A DNA stretch of 64,000 bases from Paludibacterium yongneupense DSM 18731 (GTDB taxonomy: Bacteria > Pseudomonadota > Gammaproteobacteria > Burkholderiales > Chromobacteriaceae). Below, piece after piece: positions 27,602 through 37,265 of this stretch (positions within the stretch are counted from its first letter, which is position 1; the number at the start of each line of letters is the position of its first letter). The position numbers and the translations under genes were made by a program. The stretch is taken from assembly GCF_000422925.1 (NCBI RefSeq), contig NZ_AUGZ01000005.1, forward strand, positions 62,001-126,000. The letters run 5' to 3'. The notes beneath the pieces were generated by a model, which was not told the DNA's origin, did no database searches, and saw only the letters and a program-made list of their open reading frames with translations.

Positions 27602-28231
27602 CTACTCCATCCTGATCGACCCCAGCAAGGTCGGGGTCAACACCCTGCGCGTTCCCGGCCCGTTGATCAGGCTCCACACGGCAGCCTGTTCTTCGTACAG
27701 ACTCGCACCCGGCATGCAATCAACAGGCAAGACGATCCGATAACCGTTCAGGGCTGCCGCCGTTGCCGTGTGCAGCACCGCGCCGATGGAGGTGGTTCCG
27801 CACACGATGACGGTCGTGACGGCCCGTGCCTGCAAGGCCTGGTTCAGTCCACTGCCGAAGAATTTGTCGACGCCGGCCTTGACCAGCACCTCATCTTCGC
27901 GCGGCGCCACGGCAGCCAGGATCGTTGCTCGCGATCCCCCCACGGTAGTGCTGTAGAACACAGGGAGGTGTGCGGTGCGGGCCATTGCGAGAAATGCCGC
28001 CATGGCGGGCACGGCATCGATACAGCGCGGGCGTAGTTCCCGGTTGCAGGTTGCCTGTTCGATATCCAGTAGCAGCAAGGCACTGGCGCCGGTTGTTACG
28101 GTCACGGCGGCCAGAGCGGGCGCCGGCGGGGGTACGACAGCATTCCAGGCATCGATGATGCTGGCGGCCTGGACGCCATGAACGGCAAGGGTCAGCGCCA
28201 TGATGGCGGGCAAGCGGCGAAGCAGAGGCAT
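27602..28231 (-). CDS. exported isochorismatase-like protein lacking the catalytic cysteine
   Basis: A 209-residue protein with a signal peptide (MPLLRRLPAIMALTLAVHGV, cleavage after VQA). It has the isochorismatase-like cysteine hydrolase fold. The usual Asp (LLLLDIEQ) and Lys (VKAGVDKFF) of the Asp-Lys-Cys triad are present, but the segment that normally holds Cys reads VIVCGTTSIGAVLHTATAAA, with Ala at the nucleophile position; the nearby Cys is in the preceding strand. It is therefore either inactive as a Cys hydrolase or uses different chemistry. The ATG at 28231 has GGAG upstream; the frame continues 37 codons further as basic, Pro/Arg-rich, unlikely coding sequence. It lies 129 bases downstream of the GH1 gene on the same strand. 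Confidence 0.8.
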   Translation of the reverse strand: MPLLRRLPAIMALTLAVHGVQAASIIDAWNAVVPPPAPALAAVTVTTGASALLLLDIEQATCNRELRPRCIDAVPAMAAFLAMARTAHLPVFYSTTVGGSRATILAAVAPREDEVLVKAGVDKFFGSGLNQALQARAVTTVIVCGTTSIGAVLHTATAAALNGYRIVLPVDCMPGASLYEEQAAVWSLINGPGTRRVLTPTLLGSIRME

Positions 28232-28294
28232 GATTTGACTCCGGCATGGGCAAGGCCGGGGGCGCCGCCCCCGGGACGCCTGCGAGACGCAGGA

Positions 28295-28336
28295 GGCAGG
28301 TCGGGCACGACGCAGGAAATACCGCCCCGACCTGCC
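28295..28336 (-). terminator. hairpin downstream of the GH1 gene, possible terminator
   Basis: GGCAGGTCGGG (28295-28305) pairs with CCCGACCTGCC (28326-28336). A second small stem, CCTGCG/CGCAGG, lies just beyond at 28279-28293. The hairpin begins 24 bases past the GH1 stop in the direction of transcription. It has no T-run. Confidence 0.5.
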
Positions 28337-28360
28337 GGGCATGCAGCATGCCCCCTCCTT

Positions 28361-29905
<1,545 letters not shown>

Positions 29906-29938
29906 TCATATTCCAATATACAAGTCCCAGGAGGAATA

Positions 29939-30802
29939 ATGGAATTACGTGATCTGAGGGCCTTTGTCACCTTGGGCGAAGTACTGCACTTCAGCCAGGC
30001 CGCGTTGCGCCAGCATGTGACCCAGTCGGCCTTGAGCAAGCAGATTCGCAGACTGGAGCTGGAGCTGGGCGGACATCTGTTCGAACGATCCGCCAACTCG
30101 ACCCGCCTGACCGAACTCGGTCGCGCGCTATATCAGGACGCGCGCAGCGTGATCGAAAAGAGCGATCAGTTATTGCGCAGCGCGCGCGACATCCAGGCAG
30201 GGATCAGCGGCACCTTGCGTATCGGATTCGGTGTCGCGACCAAGACACTGGTCCCGGCGGCCATCGCCCGTTTCCGGGAGAAACGGCCACTGGTCAAGAT
30301 CGAACTGTGCGACCTGTCGACCCACCATCAGATGGTCGCATTGAACGATGGCGTGCTCGATCTCGGCTTTTGCCGCCTGCCGCCGCCGCAGGGCTGGTCG
30401 GCGCTGCCGGTACTCACGGCCCGGTTTGTCGCGGTACTGCCGGCCTCTTATCGCGACATAAGCAGTCTGAGCGATCTCGCCGCCAGACCCCTGGCGCTTA
30501 TCCAGCGCGCAAAGGCACCCTCCTTCTACGACCACTTCATGAATCACGCCGCCTGCGAGGGGCTGCGTTTCAGCGACATCCAGCCGGTCAGCGACTTTGC
30601 CGCCGCCGTCGCGCTGGCCGCAGCCGAAGTCGCGTGGGCCATCGTTCCCTCTTCGACAGCGATAGAACACGACAGGGTCAGAACGCTGACGCTGGACGCG
30701 CCGGGAGCATCCTGGACGATAGGCCTGATACGCCCCCCCGGTCGCGACAGCCCGCTGCTCGATGCGTTCTGGGCGATTGTGGCCGGGATGCGCACGAGCT
30801 GA
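29939..30802 (+). CDS. LysR-family transcriptional regulator
   Basis: A 287-residue LysR protein. The N-terminal helix-turn-helix (MELRDLRAFVTLGEVLHFSQ, then AALRQHVTQSALSKQIRRLE) leads into an effector domain (ISGTLRIGFGVATKTLVPAA). GGAGG lies just before the ATG at 29939. It is divergent from the GH1 glucosidase gene and probably regulates it. It resembles the next LysR gene (30906) in domain layout; the two are tail to tail. Confidence 0.92.
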   Translation: MELRDLRAFVTLGEVLHFSQAALRQHVTQSALSKQIRRLELELGGHLFERSANSTRLTELGRALYQDARSVIEKSDQLLRSARDIQAGISGTLRIGFGVATKTLVPAAIARFREKRPLVKIELCDLSTHHQMVALNDGVLDLGFCRLPPPQGWSALPVLTARFVAVLPASYRDISSLSDLAARPLALIQRAKAPSFYDHFMNHAACEGLRFSDIQPVSDFAAAVALAAAEVAWAIVPSSTAIEHDRVRTLTLDAPGASWTIGLIRPPGRDSPLLDAFWAIVAGMRTS

Positions 30803-30905
30803 GGGCCGCCGTGAGCACGCCGCTCGCCGCTGCGGACTCTCATCGGGCATCCATTCGTTGCCGGCATCGCTCGCATAAGGCCGCGCCCCTCTCCACACGG
30901 ACAAG

Positions 30906-31757
30906 CTAAGCGCAAACCAGTTGCACGAAATGGTCGCGGACCCGGTCGTCCAGGGCCGGGTTCCAGGCGAGCCCCAACTGCCAGCTCGTGTCCGCCGCAT
31001 CGAGAGGACGCAGCCGGACCTGCTGCGGCGCAATGCTCTGCGCACTCATCGGCACAATGGCCTTGCCGACGCCGGCCGCCACCAACGCGAGCACCGTCTG
31101 GATATCGCCCGCATAGTGATCAACCTTCTGCGGCTCCGCACAACACTGCTCATGATAGTGGGCGATCTGCCTGGCCAGCCCCGGCCCCCTCTGCGGCAAC
31201 AGGGCAATCAAGGCCCCGTCCGTCCACTCCGCCTTGTCGTCGGGGGTAGACGCCGGCAGCGCGAGGGCCAGCCGGTCGGTCTGCAAGGCGACGCAACGCA
31301 GCGCCGCCGGCACAGGCAACCGTACAAAGCCCAGTTGCAGCTCGCCGGACAGCAGAGCGGCCACCTGTTCCGCCGACGACATATCGTCCAGTCCGATCAC
31401 GATGTCGGGATAACGGGAGCGAAAAGCCGCGACCCACTTGGGGGCCAGCTCGATCGACGATAGCCCGAATCCGATCGCCAAACGCCCGATGCGTCCTTGC
31501 GCGGCCTGCCGTGCCCGCAGCCAGAACGCATCGGATTGCCGCAGCAGCCCTCCGGCCTCGGCGTGCAGATAACGGCCGAAAGCGGTGAGGGTCGTGCCGT
31601 GCCGCCCGCGTTCGAACAAGGGGGCGCCGAGGGAATCCTCCAGCAAGCGGATCTGCTTGCTCAGCGCCGGCTGGCTCAGGCATAGCCGTTGCGCCGCGGT
31701 GCCGAAATGCAGGCATTCCGCCAGCGTGTCGAACGTCTTGAGCAGTTTGAGGTTCAT
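30906..31757 (-). CDS. LysR-family transcriptional regulator
   Basis: A 283-residue LysR protein. It starts MNLKLLKTFDTLAECLHFGT, with the helix-turn-helix in AAQRLCLSQPALSKQIRLLE, and the effector domain begins near GRIGRLAIGFGLSSIELAPK. It is divergent from the nitrilase-family gene, with 93 bases between the two starts, and is its likely regulator. The start at ATG 31757 matches the family N-terminus. Confidence 0.9.
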   Translation of the reverse strand: MNLKLLKTFDTLAECLHFGTAAQRLCLSQPALSKQIRLLEDSLGAPLFERGRHGTTLTAFGRYLHAEAGGLLRQSDAFWLRARQAAQGRIGRLAIGFGLSSIELAPKWVAAFRSRYPDIVIGLDDMSSAEQVAALLSGELQLGFVRLPVPAALRCVALQTDRLALALPASTPDDKAEWTDGALIALLPQRGPGLARQIAHYHEQCCAEPQKVDHYAGDIQTVLALVAAGVGKAIVPMSAQSIAPQQVRLRPLDAADTSWQLGLAWNPALDDRVRDHFVQLVCA

Positions 31758-31850
31758 TCCATAAGGTTATCACAAATGGAAAACAGATCATTTTACGCAA
31801 TGATGCCGACGCGATGTAATGACGGTTCCCTCTTCCATGAAAGACAGACC

Positions 31851-32858
31851 ATGACCAGCCCAAGCCTCTGCGCCGCGACGGTGCAGTTCGAAGCCAGGCC
31901 AGGCGACAAAGCCTACAACCTGCAACGCATCCATCATTTCATCCGCGAGGCCGCAGACAGGAGGGTGCAGATGCTGGTTTTTCCCGAGATGTGCATCACG
32001 GGCTACTGGTTCATTCGCAAGCTTGCGCGTCACCAGCTCGACGACTTGGCCGAACCCGTGCCGTCCGGCCCCTCGCTGGGCGAGATCAGACGCCTGGCCA
32101 GACACCATCAGATGCTGATCGGAGTCGGCCTGCTGGAAGCGGGCAGCGATGGCAGACTATATAATGCCTACGCCGTATGCATGCCGGACGGCGACGTCCA
32201 TTGCCATCGCAAGCTGCACGCGTTCGAGCACGAGGACATTGCGAGCGGCGATCGCTTCACGGTGTTCGACACGCCGTGGGGCATCCGGGCCGGCGTGCTG
32301 ATCTGCTGGGACAACAATCTGATCGAAAACGTACGCGCCACGGCGCTGCTGGGCGCCTCGGTCCTGCTGGCCCCGCACCAGACCGGCGGCACAAACTCGC
32401 GCAGTCCGCACGCGATGAAACCGATTGCGCTGGAGAAATGGGAAAACCGCCAGCAGGATCCGGCGGCGATGGAAAGGGAGATACTCGGCCCATCCGGCCG
32501 ACAATGGCTACTGCGCTGGCTGCCCGCACGTGCGCACGATAACGGAATGTTCGTGATTTTCAGCAATGGCATCGGGCGCGACGACGATGAAGTCCGCACC
32601 GGCAATGCAATGCTGCTCGACCCCTATGGCCGGATTCTGGCCGAGACCCGGGCGGCCGCCGATCGCATGGTCACGGCCCGGCTCGATACCGGGCTGCTGC
32701 CCCTGTGCACCGGCCGTCGCTGGCTGAGGGGGCGGCGGCCCGAGCTCTATGGATTGCTGGCCGAACGGCGCGGCGACGAGCGCGACGCCCGCGCGGCGCG
32801 CTTTTCCGTCGACCCCGCCGCCATCGATCCCGGATCGGCGACGACCGGGTCCCGATAG
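31851..32858 (+). CDS. nitrilase-superfamily carbon-nitrogen hydrolase
   Basis: A 335-residue C-N hydrolase with the full Glu-Lys-Cys triad: Glu in MLVFPEMCITGYW, Lys in CHRKLHAFEHED and Cys in GVLICWDNNLIENV. Members cleave amides, N-carbamoyl compounds or nitriles. The substrate here is unknown, but the C-terminal part is longer than in simple amidases. The ATG at 31851 is chosen because the family N-terminus (SLCAATVQFEARPGDKAYNL) starts right after it; in-frame codons upstream overlap the divergent LysR promoter. It is convergent with the TetR gene, 15 bases away. Confidence 0.88.
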   Translation: MTSPSLCAATVQFEARPGDKAYNLQRIHHFIREAADRRVQMLVFPEMCITGYWFIRKLARHQLDDLAEPVPSGPSLGEIRRLARHHQMLIGVGLLEAGSDGRLYNAYAVCMPDGDVHCHRKLHAFEHEDIASGDRFTVFDTPWGIRAGVLICWDNNLIENVRATALLGASVLLAPHQTGGTNSRSPHAMKPIALEKWENRQQDPAAMEREILGPSGRQWLLRWLPARAHDNGMFVIFSNGIGRDDDEVRTGNAMLLDPYGRILAETRAAADRMVTARLDTGLLPLCTGRRWLRGRRPELYGLLAERRGDERDARAARFSVDPAAIDPGSATTGSR

Positions 32859-32873
32859 GCAGCGGGTGCCGGA

Positions 32874-33482
32874 TCACGCAGGCAGGACATAGGCGCGGAC
32901 GAAGACGTCGAGCGCCCGCCCCACGATCGGCGCCACCTCGACATCCGTATCGACGTCCAGCACCCCGAGCAGTATGGGCAGGCGGACCTCCGCTTCCAGC
33001 AAGGCGATCAATTGCTTGGCGACGACGACTGGATCCGCCTCGCGCAGTTTGCCCTCCCGCATCCAGCTTTCAAGGATGGCAGCCAGCCGTTTCAACACTT
33101 TGAGCGGGCCGCGCTCGTAGAACACGCGCCCGATATCGCTGGTCCCGGCTTCCGCCAGCACATTGCGGTTGATGGTGACAAACTCGGAGCTGAACATCAC
33201 GCACAGTATTTTTTCGCCCAGGGTGCGCAAGGTGTCGGCCACATCCGCGCCATCCATCGACTGCGACAGGATGTCGTTCATATAGGCATCGGCGCGCTGG
33301 GTGACCACTTCTCCGAAAAGATCTTCCTTGGAGCGGAAATAGCTGTAGAGCGTCCCCTTCGATCCGCCAAGCCGGGTGGCGATCTCCGACATGGAGGTCC
33401 GTTCAAACCCGTTTTCCCGAAAAATCTGCGCGGCGGTCTCGATTATTTTTTGGCGGCGTGTCTCTTTTTTCGTTCTCATCAC
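32874..33482 (-). CDS. TetR-family transcriptional repressor (AefR-like C-terminal domain)
   Basis: A 202-residue TetR regulator. The N-terminal helix-turn-helix is KIIETAAQIFRENGFERTSM, then SEIATRLGGSKGTLYSYFRS. The C-terminal ligand domain is of the AefR-like type seen in regulators of efflux or cell-surface genes. It starts at ATG 33482 or 33479. Its promoter region contains ACCGTACAGTATGGT (33547-33561), and the reverse complement of the same 15 bases recurs at 34207-34221; these are likely its operators. It may thus control itself, the small-protein genes at 33616-34109 and the gene at 34296. This regulon is inferred from the matching sites. Confidence 0.9.
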   Translation of the reverse strand: MMRTKKETRRQKIIETAAQIFRENGFERTSMSEIATRLGGSKGTLYSYFRSKEDLFGEVVTQRADAYMNDILSQSMDGADVADTLRTLGEKILCVMFSSEFVTINRNVLAEAGTSDIGRVFYERGPLKVLKRLAAILESWMREGKLREADPVVVAKQLIALLEAEVRLPILLGVLDVDTDVEVAPIVGRALDVFVRAYVLPA

Positions 33483-33546
33483 TGACCTTTATTCGACCCT
33501 GTTCTTCATTTTACTTGACAAGGGCAAGCTGTCAATCAAATATATA

Positions 33547-33561
33547 ACCGTACAGTATGGT
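33547..33561. promoter_or_regulatory. operator-like imperfect palindrome, copy 1
   Basis: ACCGTACAGTATGGT is a near-palindrome (ACCGTAC / GTATGGT around a central A). It sits between the divergent TetR gene and the small ORF at 33616. Its exact reverse complement is at 34207-34221. It is the best candidate for a TetR binding site here. Confidence 0.65.
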
Positions 33562-33615
33562 ACGATTTATAAGAATGGCAGCCACCCCACTGCCGCAAAC
33601 AACAGGAGAAACGCG

Positions 33616-33768
33616 ATGCTGACGACCATTCACGCTCCCCCGCCGCAGAGGGCGCGGTCTGCCACCCTTGCTCCAGCGTGGGCCCATGGCAGCCTGCCGG
33701 ACGGAAAAACCCATGCCCCCCATGCAGTACCTGCGCATGAGCCGCAAAACAGGGAGGGATGGCGATGA
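33616..33768 (+). CDS. short ORF (50 aa), His/Pro-rich, coupled to the next gene
   Basis: ATG at 33616 follows CAGGAG at good spacing. The ORF encodes 50 residues rich in His, Pro and Ala (starting MLTTIHAPPPQRARSATLAP). Its TGA (33766-33768) overlaps the ATG of the next gene (33765) in an ATGA arrangement, which suggests translational coupling. It could be a real small protein or a leader peptide that sets translation of the downstream gene. I do not recognise a family. Confidence 0.45.
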   Translation: MLTTIHAPPPQRARSATLAPAWAHGSLPDGKTHAPHAVPAHEPQNREGWR

Positions 33769-34109
33769 TAAACGACAGCGTCAACCCCAGCGCTGGACAG
33801 GACTACTGCGCCGCGCCGGCATCGGACGAGCTGAGCCTGAATGTCCTGATCTTTGCCATGCAGTCGGACACCCCGTTACCCGCACGGCAGACCCTGGCCG
33901 ACATCAATGCACGGACCGACAGATTGCGCCGCTCCGCTTTTGATGGACTGAGCAAGGCTCTGCAGGAAGGAAATATCGAGCGCGCGCGACAGTCGCTGGA
34001 CGCACTGGCCGGCCCGGGACAGCGGCGGCGCGCGGCCTCCGGACAGGACGCCCCCCAGGCTCCCAGGCCATTCGGCCCGCTCGGTACGCAGATCGACACC
34101 ACAGCCTGA
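33765..34109 (+). CDS. small protein of unknown family, paralogue of the remnant at 16041
   Basis: A 114-residue soluble protein starting MINDSVNPSAGQDYC. It contains ELSLNVLIFAM, a helical ALQEGNIERARQSLDAL unit reminiscent of a single TPR-like hairpin, and the C-terminus LGTQIDTTA. These same elements recur in the broken copy at 16041-16399. GGGAGG lies 7 bases before the ATG at 33765; an ATG at 33759 is too close to that site. No signal peptide or membrane segment is visible. It lies between two matching operator-like sites and may be under TetR control. I do not recognise the family or its function. Confidence 0.7.
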   Translation: MINDSVNPSAGQDYCAAPASDELSLNVLIFAMQSDTPLPARQTLADINARTDRLRRSAFDGLSKALQEGNIERARQSLDALAGPGQRRRAASGQDAPQAPRPFGPLGTQIDTTA

Positions 34110-34206
34110 GGCAGGCGAGGCGAACGCATTCGCCGCAGTGGCGCGCAAGACCGGAACGAAACCCCACCAGCCGTCATTGACAGCGGATGTTTCGTTTCAA
34201 AAAACG

Positions 34207-34221
34207 ACCATACTGTACGGT
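34207..34221. promoter_or_regulatory. operator-like imperfect palindrome, copy 2
   Basis: ACCATACTGTACGGT is the exact reverse complement of the site at 33547-33561. It lies 98 bases after the small-protein gene and 75 bases before the short ORF at 34296, in a stretch that could hold a promoter for rightward genes. Confidence 0.65.
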
Positions 34222-34295
34222 CTAAAAGTACCGATAGCAACCGGGCTGACCATGCATTGGTCGGCAGTTAGCGGCTATCATGAAAGGAAACACAA

Positions 34296-34409
34296 ATGGC
34301 ATTACTTATACTATTCGGGTTCGCCATCGCCTACGATGAGGCCTATCAGTGCTGGCTCCGCTTCCGTGCACACAAGGACACGGCGGTCAGCCTGCAATCG
34401 ACGCGATGA
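34296..34409 (+). CDS. short ORF (37 aa) with hydrophobic N-terminus
   Basis: ATG at 34296 follows GAAAGGAAACACAA, a good ribosome-binding site. The peptide begins MALLILFGFAIAYDEAYQCW and ends with a polar, basic tail, so it could be a small membrane protein. Its only support is the ribosome-binding site, the composition and the operator-like site 75 bases upstream. It could also be chance. The 292 bases after it, up to mipA, contain no gene I can support. Confidence 0.35.
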   Translation: MALLILFGFAIAYDEAYQCWLRFRAHKDTAVSLQSTR

Positions 34410-34701
34410 CGATCTTTGCGGCGAGGACAGGCCGGCAGAAGGCGGGCCGTCCGCTGCGCCGGTTTCCCGTTGTCGGTCTTGCACATAAAGACGATACGCA
34501 AGTGTTCAGTAAGTATTACTGGCCTAAAGTGATGAATGACGTCACAGGCATGCGGAACGCCAGCCTCTCGCATTAAGGCGGCCAAGCCCAACCTCCGCAT
34601 GTGGATGACAATCGAGTCGCGCGTGAACCGGCCCTCTACGGGCAAGCCTGCGGATCGGCGCTCACGTGGACGACGGGACACACTCAAGCACGGGACGAAC
34701 C

Positions 34702-35517
34702 ATGAAGACAGCACACAACAACAGACAAGACATATGGGGCGTAACGGCTATGGCTGCGCTACTGACCCTCGCCGGCGCCGCCCGCGCCGATGCGGGCGAC
34801 ACGGGGGACACGGGCGACGCCTCCGCGCTGAGTGTCAGCATCGGTCTCGGTGTCGGCTACGCCCCCAAATTCCCCGGCAGCGATCGCAGCAAGGGCAAGG
34901 TTCTGCCGATGCTCAAGCTCGACTATGGTCGTTTCTTCGTAGGCGGCGAAGAGTCGGGCAGCCCCGGCTTCGGCGTAAAACTACTCGACAATCCGCACTG
35001 GAAGGCCGGCATCGCCTACTCTTTCGATTTCAGCAAGCCACGCCAGGAATCCGATGACGAGCGCCTGAGCGGACTGGGCGATATCGCCAGAACCAGCCAT
35101 ATCAGCGCTTTCGGGGTATATAAACGCGACTGGTATGCTCTGGGCACAAACGTCTCGACCGCCGGACACGGCGAGGGCACGCGCATAGAGGCTTTCGCCA
35201 AGGCCAGCTATGACCCCGCCCCCAGGCTGACATTGAGTGCGGGGCCCAAGCTGGTCTGGGCGGACCAGAAGTATAACCAGACATTTTTCGGAGTCGATGC
35301 GGGTCAAGCATCGCGATCCGGGCTGGCCGAGTACCATCCCAAATCCGGCATCAATTCGATGGGGCTGGAGTTCGGCGCAGACTACAAGCTAGATAAAAAC
35401 TGGCTGCTCCTGTCGCACCTGACGCTAACCCGCTTGCAAGGTGATGCCGCGACAAGTCCGATTACCGAGAGAAAAAACCAGCAGTCCATCAATTTCATGG
35501 GACTTTACCATTTCTGA
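34702..35517 (+). CDS. MipA/OmpV family outer-membrane protein
   Basis: A 271-residue protein with a signal peptide (cleavage after GAARA). The beta-barrel of the MipA/OmpV family follows: VSIGLGVGYAPKFPGSDRSK near the start, alternating strands throughout, and a C-terminal Phe (FMGLYHF) for outer-membrane assembly. MipA was described as a scaffold linking murein synthase and hydrolase; other members are linked to antimicrobial response. The start ATG at 34702 has a weak GGGACG upstream. The TetR regulator and the operator-like site at 34207 lie upstream, so TetR control is possible but the gap is long. A strong hairpin follows the gene. Confidence 0.88.
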   Translation: MKTAHNNRQDIWGVTAMAALLTLAGAARADAGDTGDTGDASALSVSIGLGVGYAPKFPGSDRSKGKVLPMLKLDYGRFFVGGEESGSPGFGVKLLDNPHWKAGIAYSFDFSKPRQESDDERLSGLGDIARTSHISAFGVYKRDWYALGTNVSTAGHGEGTRIEAFAKASYDPAPRLTLSAGPKLVWADQKYNQTFFGVDAGQASRSGLAEYHPKSGINSMGLEFGADYKLDKNWLLLSHLTLTRLQGDAATSPITERKNQQSINFMGLYHF

Positions 35518-35529
35518 CCGCAGCAGCGG

Positions 35530-35561
35530 CAGGGCGGGACCGCGCTGAGCGCGGCGCCCTG
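35530..35561 (+). terminator. GC-rich hairpin after mipA-like gene
   Basis: CAGGGCG (35530-35536) pairs with CGCCCTG (35555-35561), and an inner CCGCGC/GCGCGG extends the stem. It begins 13 bases after the MipA-like stop codon. No T-run follows, so termination efficiency is uncertain. Confidence 0.6.
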
Positions 35562-35663
35562 AAATAGCGCGACACAGGGCCACTATTTCGCGCCGGCTAT
35601 GCTAGGCTTGCTATTCTCCCGTCCTTCTCATGCGCCAGCGCTGCCGCAAACAGCCCGACTTCG

Positions 35664-36482
35664 ATGCAAGACCACACCCGATATCAACCTGTCACAGAAA
35701 TCCCGGGCCTGGTGCTGGGCGAAGCGGTATTCGCGGACTTCGATTTTGGCCGGCATTTTCACCTTGACCTGCATATCGGCCTGGTAAGCACGGGCTGCCA
35801 GCGGCAGCGTTTCAATGGCAAGACCTTCTATCTCACCCCCGCCCGCATTTCGGTCATGCCCGCGGGCGAGATCCACGACGGCAGCCGCGCCGGTGACGCC
35901 GCCTATGCTCTCAGAACCTTTCGCCTGTCTCCCGATCTGCTGCGCGGCTTGGCGGAGGAGCTCATCGAAACCGGGCGCGAGCCCTGGCCCGCCGGAGCGA
36001 TGCTGGACAACCCGCGTCTGGCCTGGAATCTGCTGCGCCTGCATCACGCCCTGGGCCAGAAGCGGATGTCTACATCGCTCGAAGTCCAATCCGCATGGCC
36101 AACTCTGCTCGGCCACCTGTTCGCCCTGTCGCACGGACTGGCACCGCGCGCGGGCACGGGCCGTCTTCCCTTGCCGCAATGGAGGCAGCTGCATGACTAT
36201 TGCATTGCAAACATCGGCGAGAAAATTACGCTAGACCACCTAGCCGCCGTATGCGGTCTCGGCCGCTTCCCGTTTCTGCGGCAGTTCAAACACACGGTAG
36301 GCATGACGCCGCATGCCTGGCTGCTGCGGCTGCGACTGGAACAGGCATGCATCCTGCTCACTCAGCACCGCCGCACCGTCGCGCAGATTGCGCACTCGGT
36401 CGGATTCTACGATCAAAGCCATTTCAATCGCGCGTTCCGGCTGGCTTTCGGCGTGCCCCCTTCACGGTACGCCGCGACCTGA
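35664..36482 (+). CDS. AraC-family transcriptional regulator
   Basis: A 272-residue AraC protein. The N-terminal sensing domain has a cupin-like pattern (FHLDLHIGLVSTG, ISVMPAGEIHDGS). The C-terminal double helix-turn-helix covers about residues 175-270 (LDHLAAVCGLGRFPFLRQFK, and the signature AQIAHSVGFYDQSHFNRAFR). A LysE-type exporter gene follows on the same strand. AraC/LysE neighbours are a common pair in proteobacteria, with the regulator controlling the exporter. The effector is unknown. Confidence 0.9.
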   Translation: MQDHTRYQPVTEIPGLVLGEAVFADFDFGRHFHLDLHIGLVSTGCQRQRFNGKTFYLTPARISVMPAGEIHDGSRAGDAAYALRTFRLSPDLLRGLAEELIETGREPWPAGAMLDNPRLAWNLLRLHHALGQKRMSTSLEVQSAWPTLLGHLFALSHGLAPRAGTGRLPLPQWRQLHDYCIANIGEKITLDHLAAVCGLGRFPFLRQFKHTVGMTPHAWLLRLRLEQACILLTQHRRTVAQIAHSVGFYDQSHFNRAFRLAFGVPPSRYAAT

Positions 36483-36643
36483 ACCACGTCAGCGCACGCA
36501 CCCGGGCTGCGGCGCGTCAATTTTTTACAAGGCACAGGCCGGTGGCGTCGCTATCATGGCGGCAATCCGAAAACGGAAAGGATGCCGGTCCGCTGTCATG
36601 GCGGCCGGCACAGACGTCCCCGCTCGCCAAACAAGGAAGCCCC

Positions 36644-37255
36644 ATGCCGCAGAATGCCATCCCCGTGATTCTGACCATCCACGCTTTTGCCCTGATCTCG
36701 CCGGGCCCGGATTTTGCCGTCGTCACCCGCCTGGCTATCGTTTCGGGTCGAAAAACCGGACTGTGGTGTGCGGCCGGGGTCGCCGCGGCCATCGGCGTCT
36801 ATGTCCTGCTCTGTGCGCTGGGCATGTCGCTGGTCGTTTCGGCTCTGCCGGGCCTATCGAAAGCCCTGTCCGTTGTCGGTGCGCTGTATCTGGCCTGGCT
36901 CGGCATGCAATGCCTGCGCTCGGAAGGAAAACTGCCCGACACCCGGACAGGCTCGCAAGGCGGCAAAGCTTTCGTCACCGGTTTTCTGACCAATCTGCTC
37001 AACCCGAAAGCCATGCTGTACTTCAGTTCCATCCTGTCGCAGATCCTGTCACCCAAGCTGGGGGCGACGGATATCGCCCTCATCTGCGGCCTGCTACTCG
37101 GCGAGTCATTGCTATGGTTCGGCCTGGTGGCATGCCTGTTTTCCGCACCGGCCGTTCTCGAGTACTTGCGCACCCGACTGGTCTGGCTCGAGCGCAGCAT
37201 CGGCGTGGCATTGCTGATCCTGGCGGCGAAAGTTGCGACGCTCGCAAGCCGGTAA
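36644..37255 (+). CDS. LysE/RhtB-family amino-acid exporter
   Basis: A 203-residue membrane protein with about six transmembrane helices. The family's ISPGPDFAVVTRLAIVSGRK motif is near the N-terminus, and FLTNLLNPKAMLYFSSI is the conserved central signature. These proteins export amino acids such as threonine, homoserine or lysine. AAGGAAG precedes the ATG at 36644. The AraC gene 161 bases upstream is its likely regulator. It is convergent with the next gene, 10 bases apart. Confidence 0.92.
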   Translation: MPQNAIPVILTIHAFALISPGPDFAVVTRLAIVSGRKTGLWCAAGVAAAIGVYVLLCALGMSLVVSALPGLSKALSVVGALYLAWLGMQCLRSEGKLPDTRTGSQGGKAFVTGFLTNLLNPKAMLYFSSILSQILSPKLGATDIALICGLLLGESLLWFGLVACLFSAPAVLEYLRTRLVWLERSIGVALLILAAKVATLASR

Positions 37256-37265
37256 ACCCGCGCGC

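Noticed and set aside
34346-34714. Minus-strand ORF upstream of the MipA-like gene, containing AALMREAGVPHACDVIHHF
   Set aside because: It overlaps the MipA signal-peptide region and the ribosome-binding site of the 37-residue ORF, and I recognise no family.
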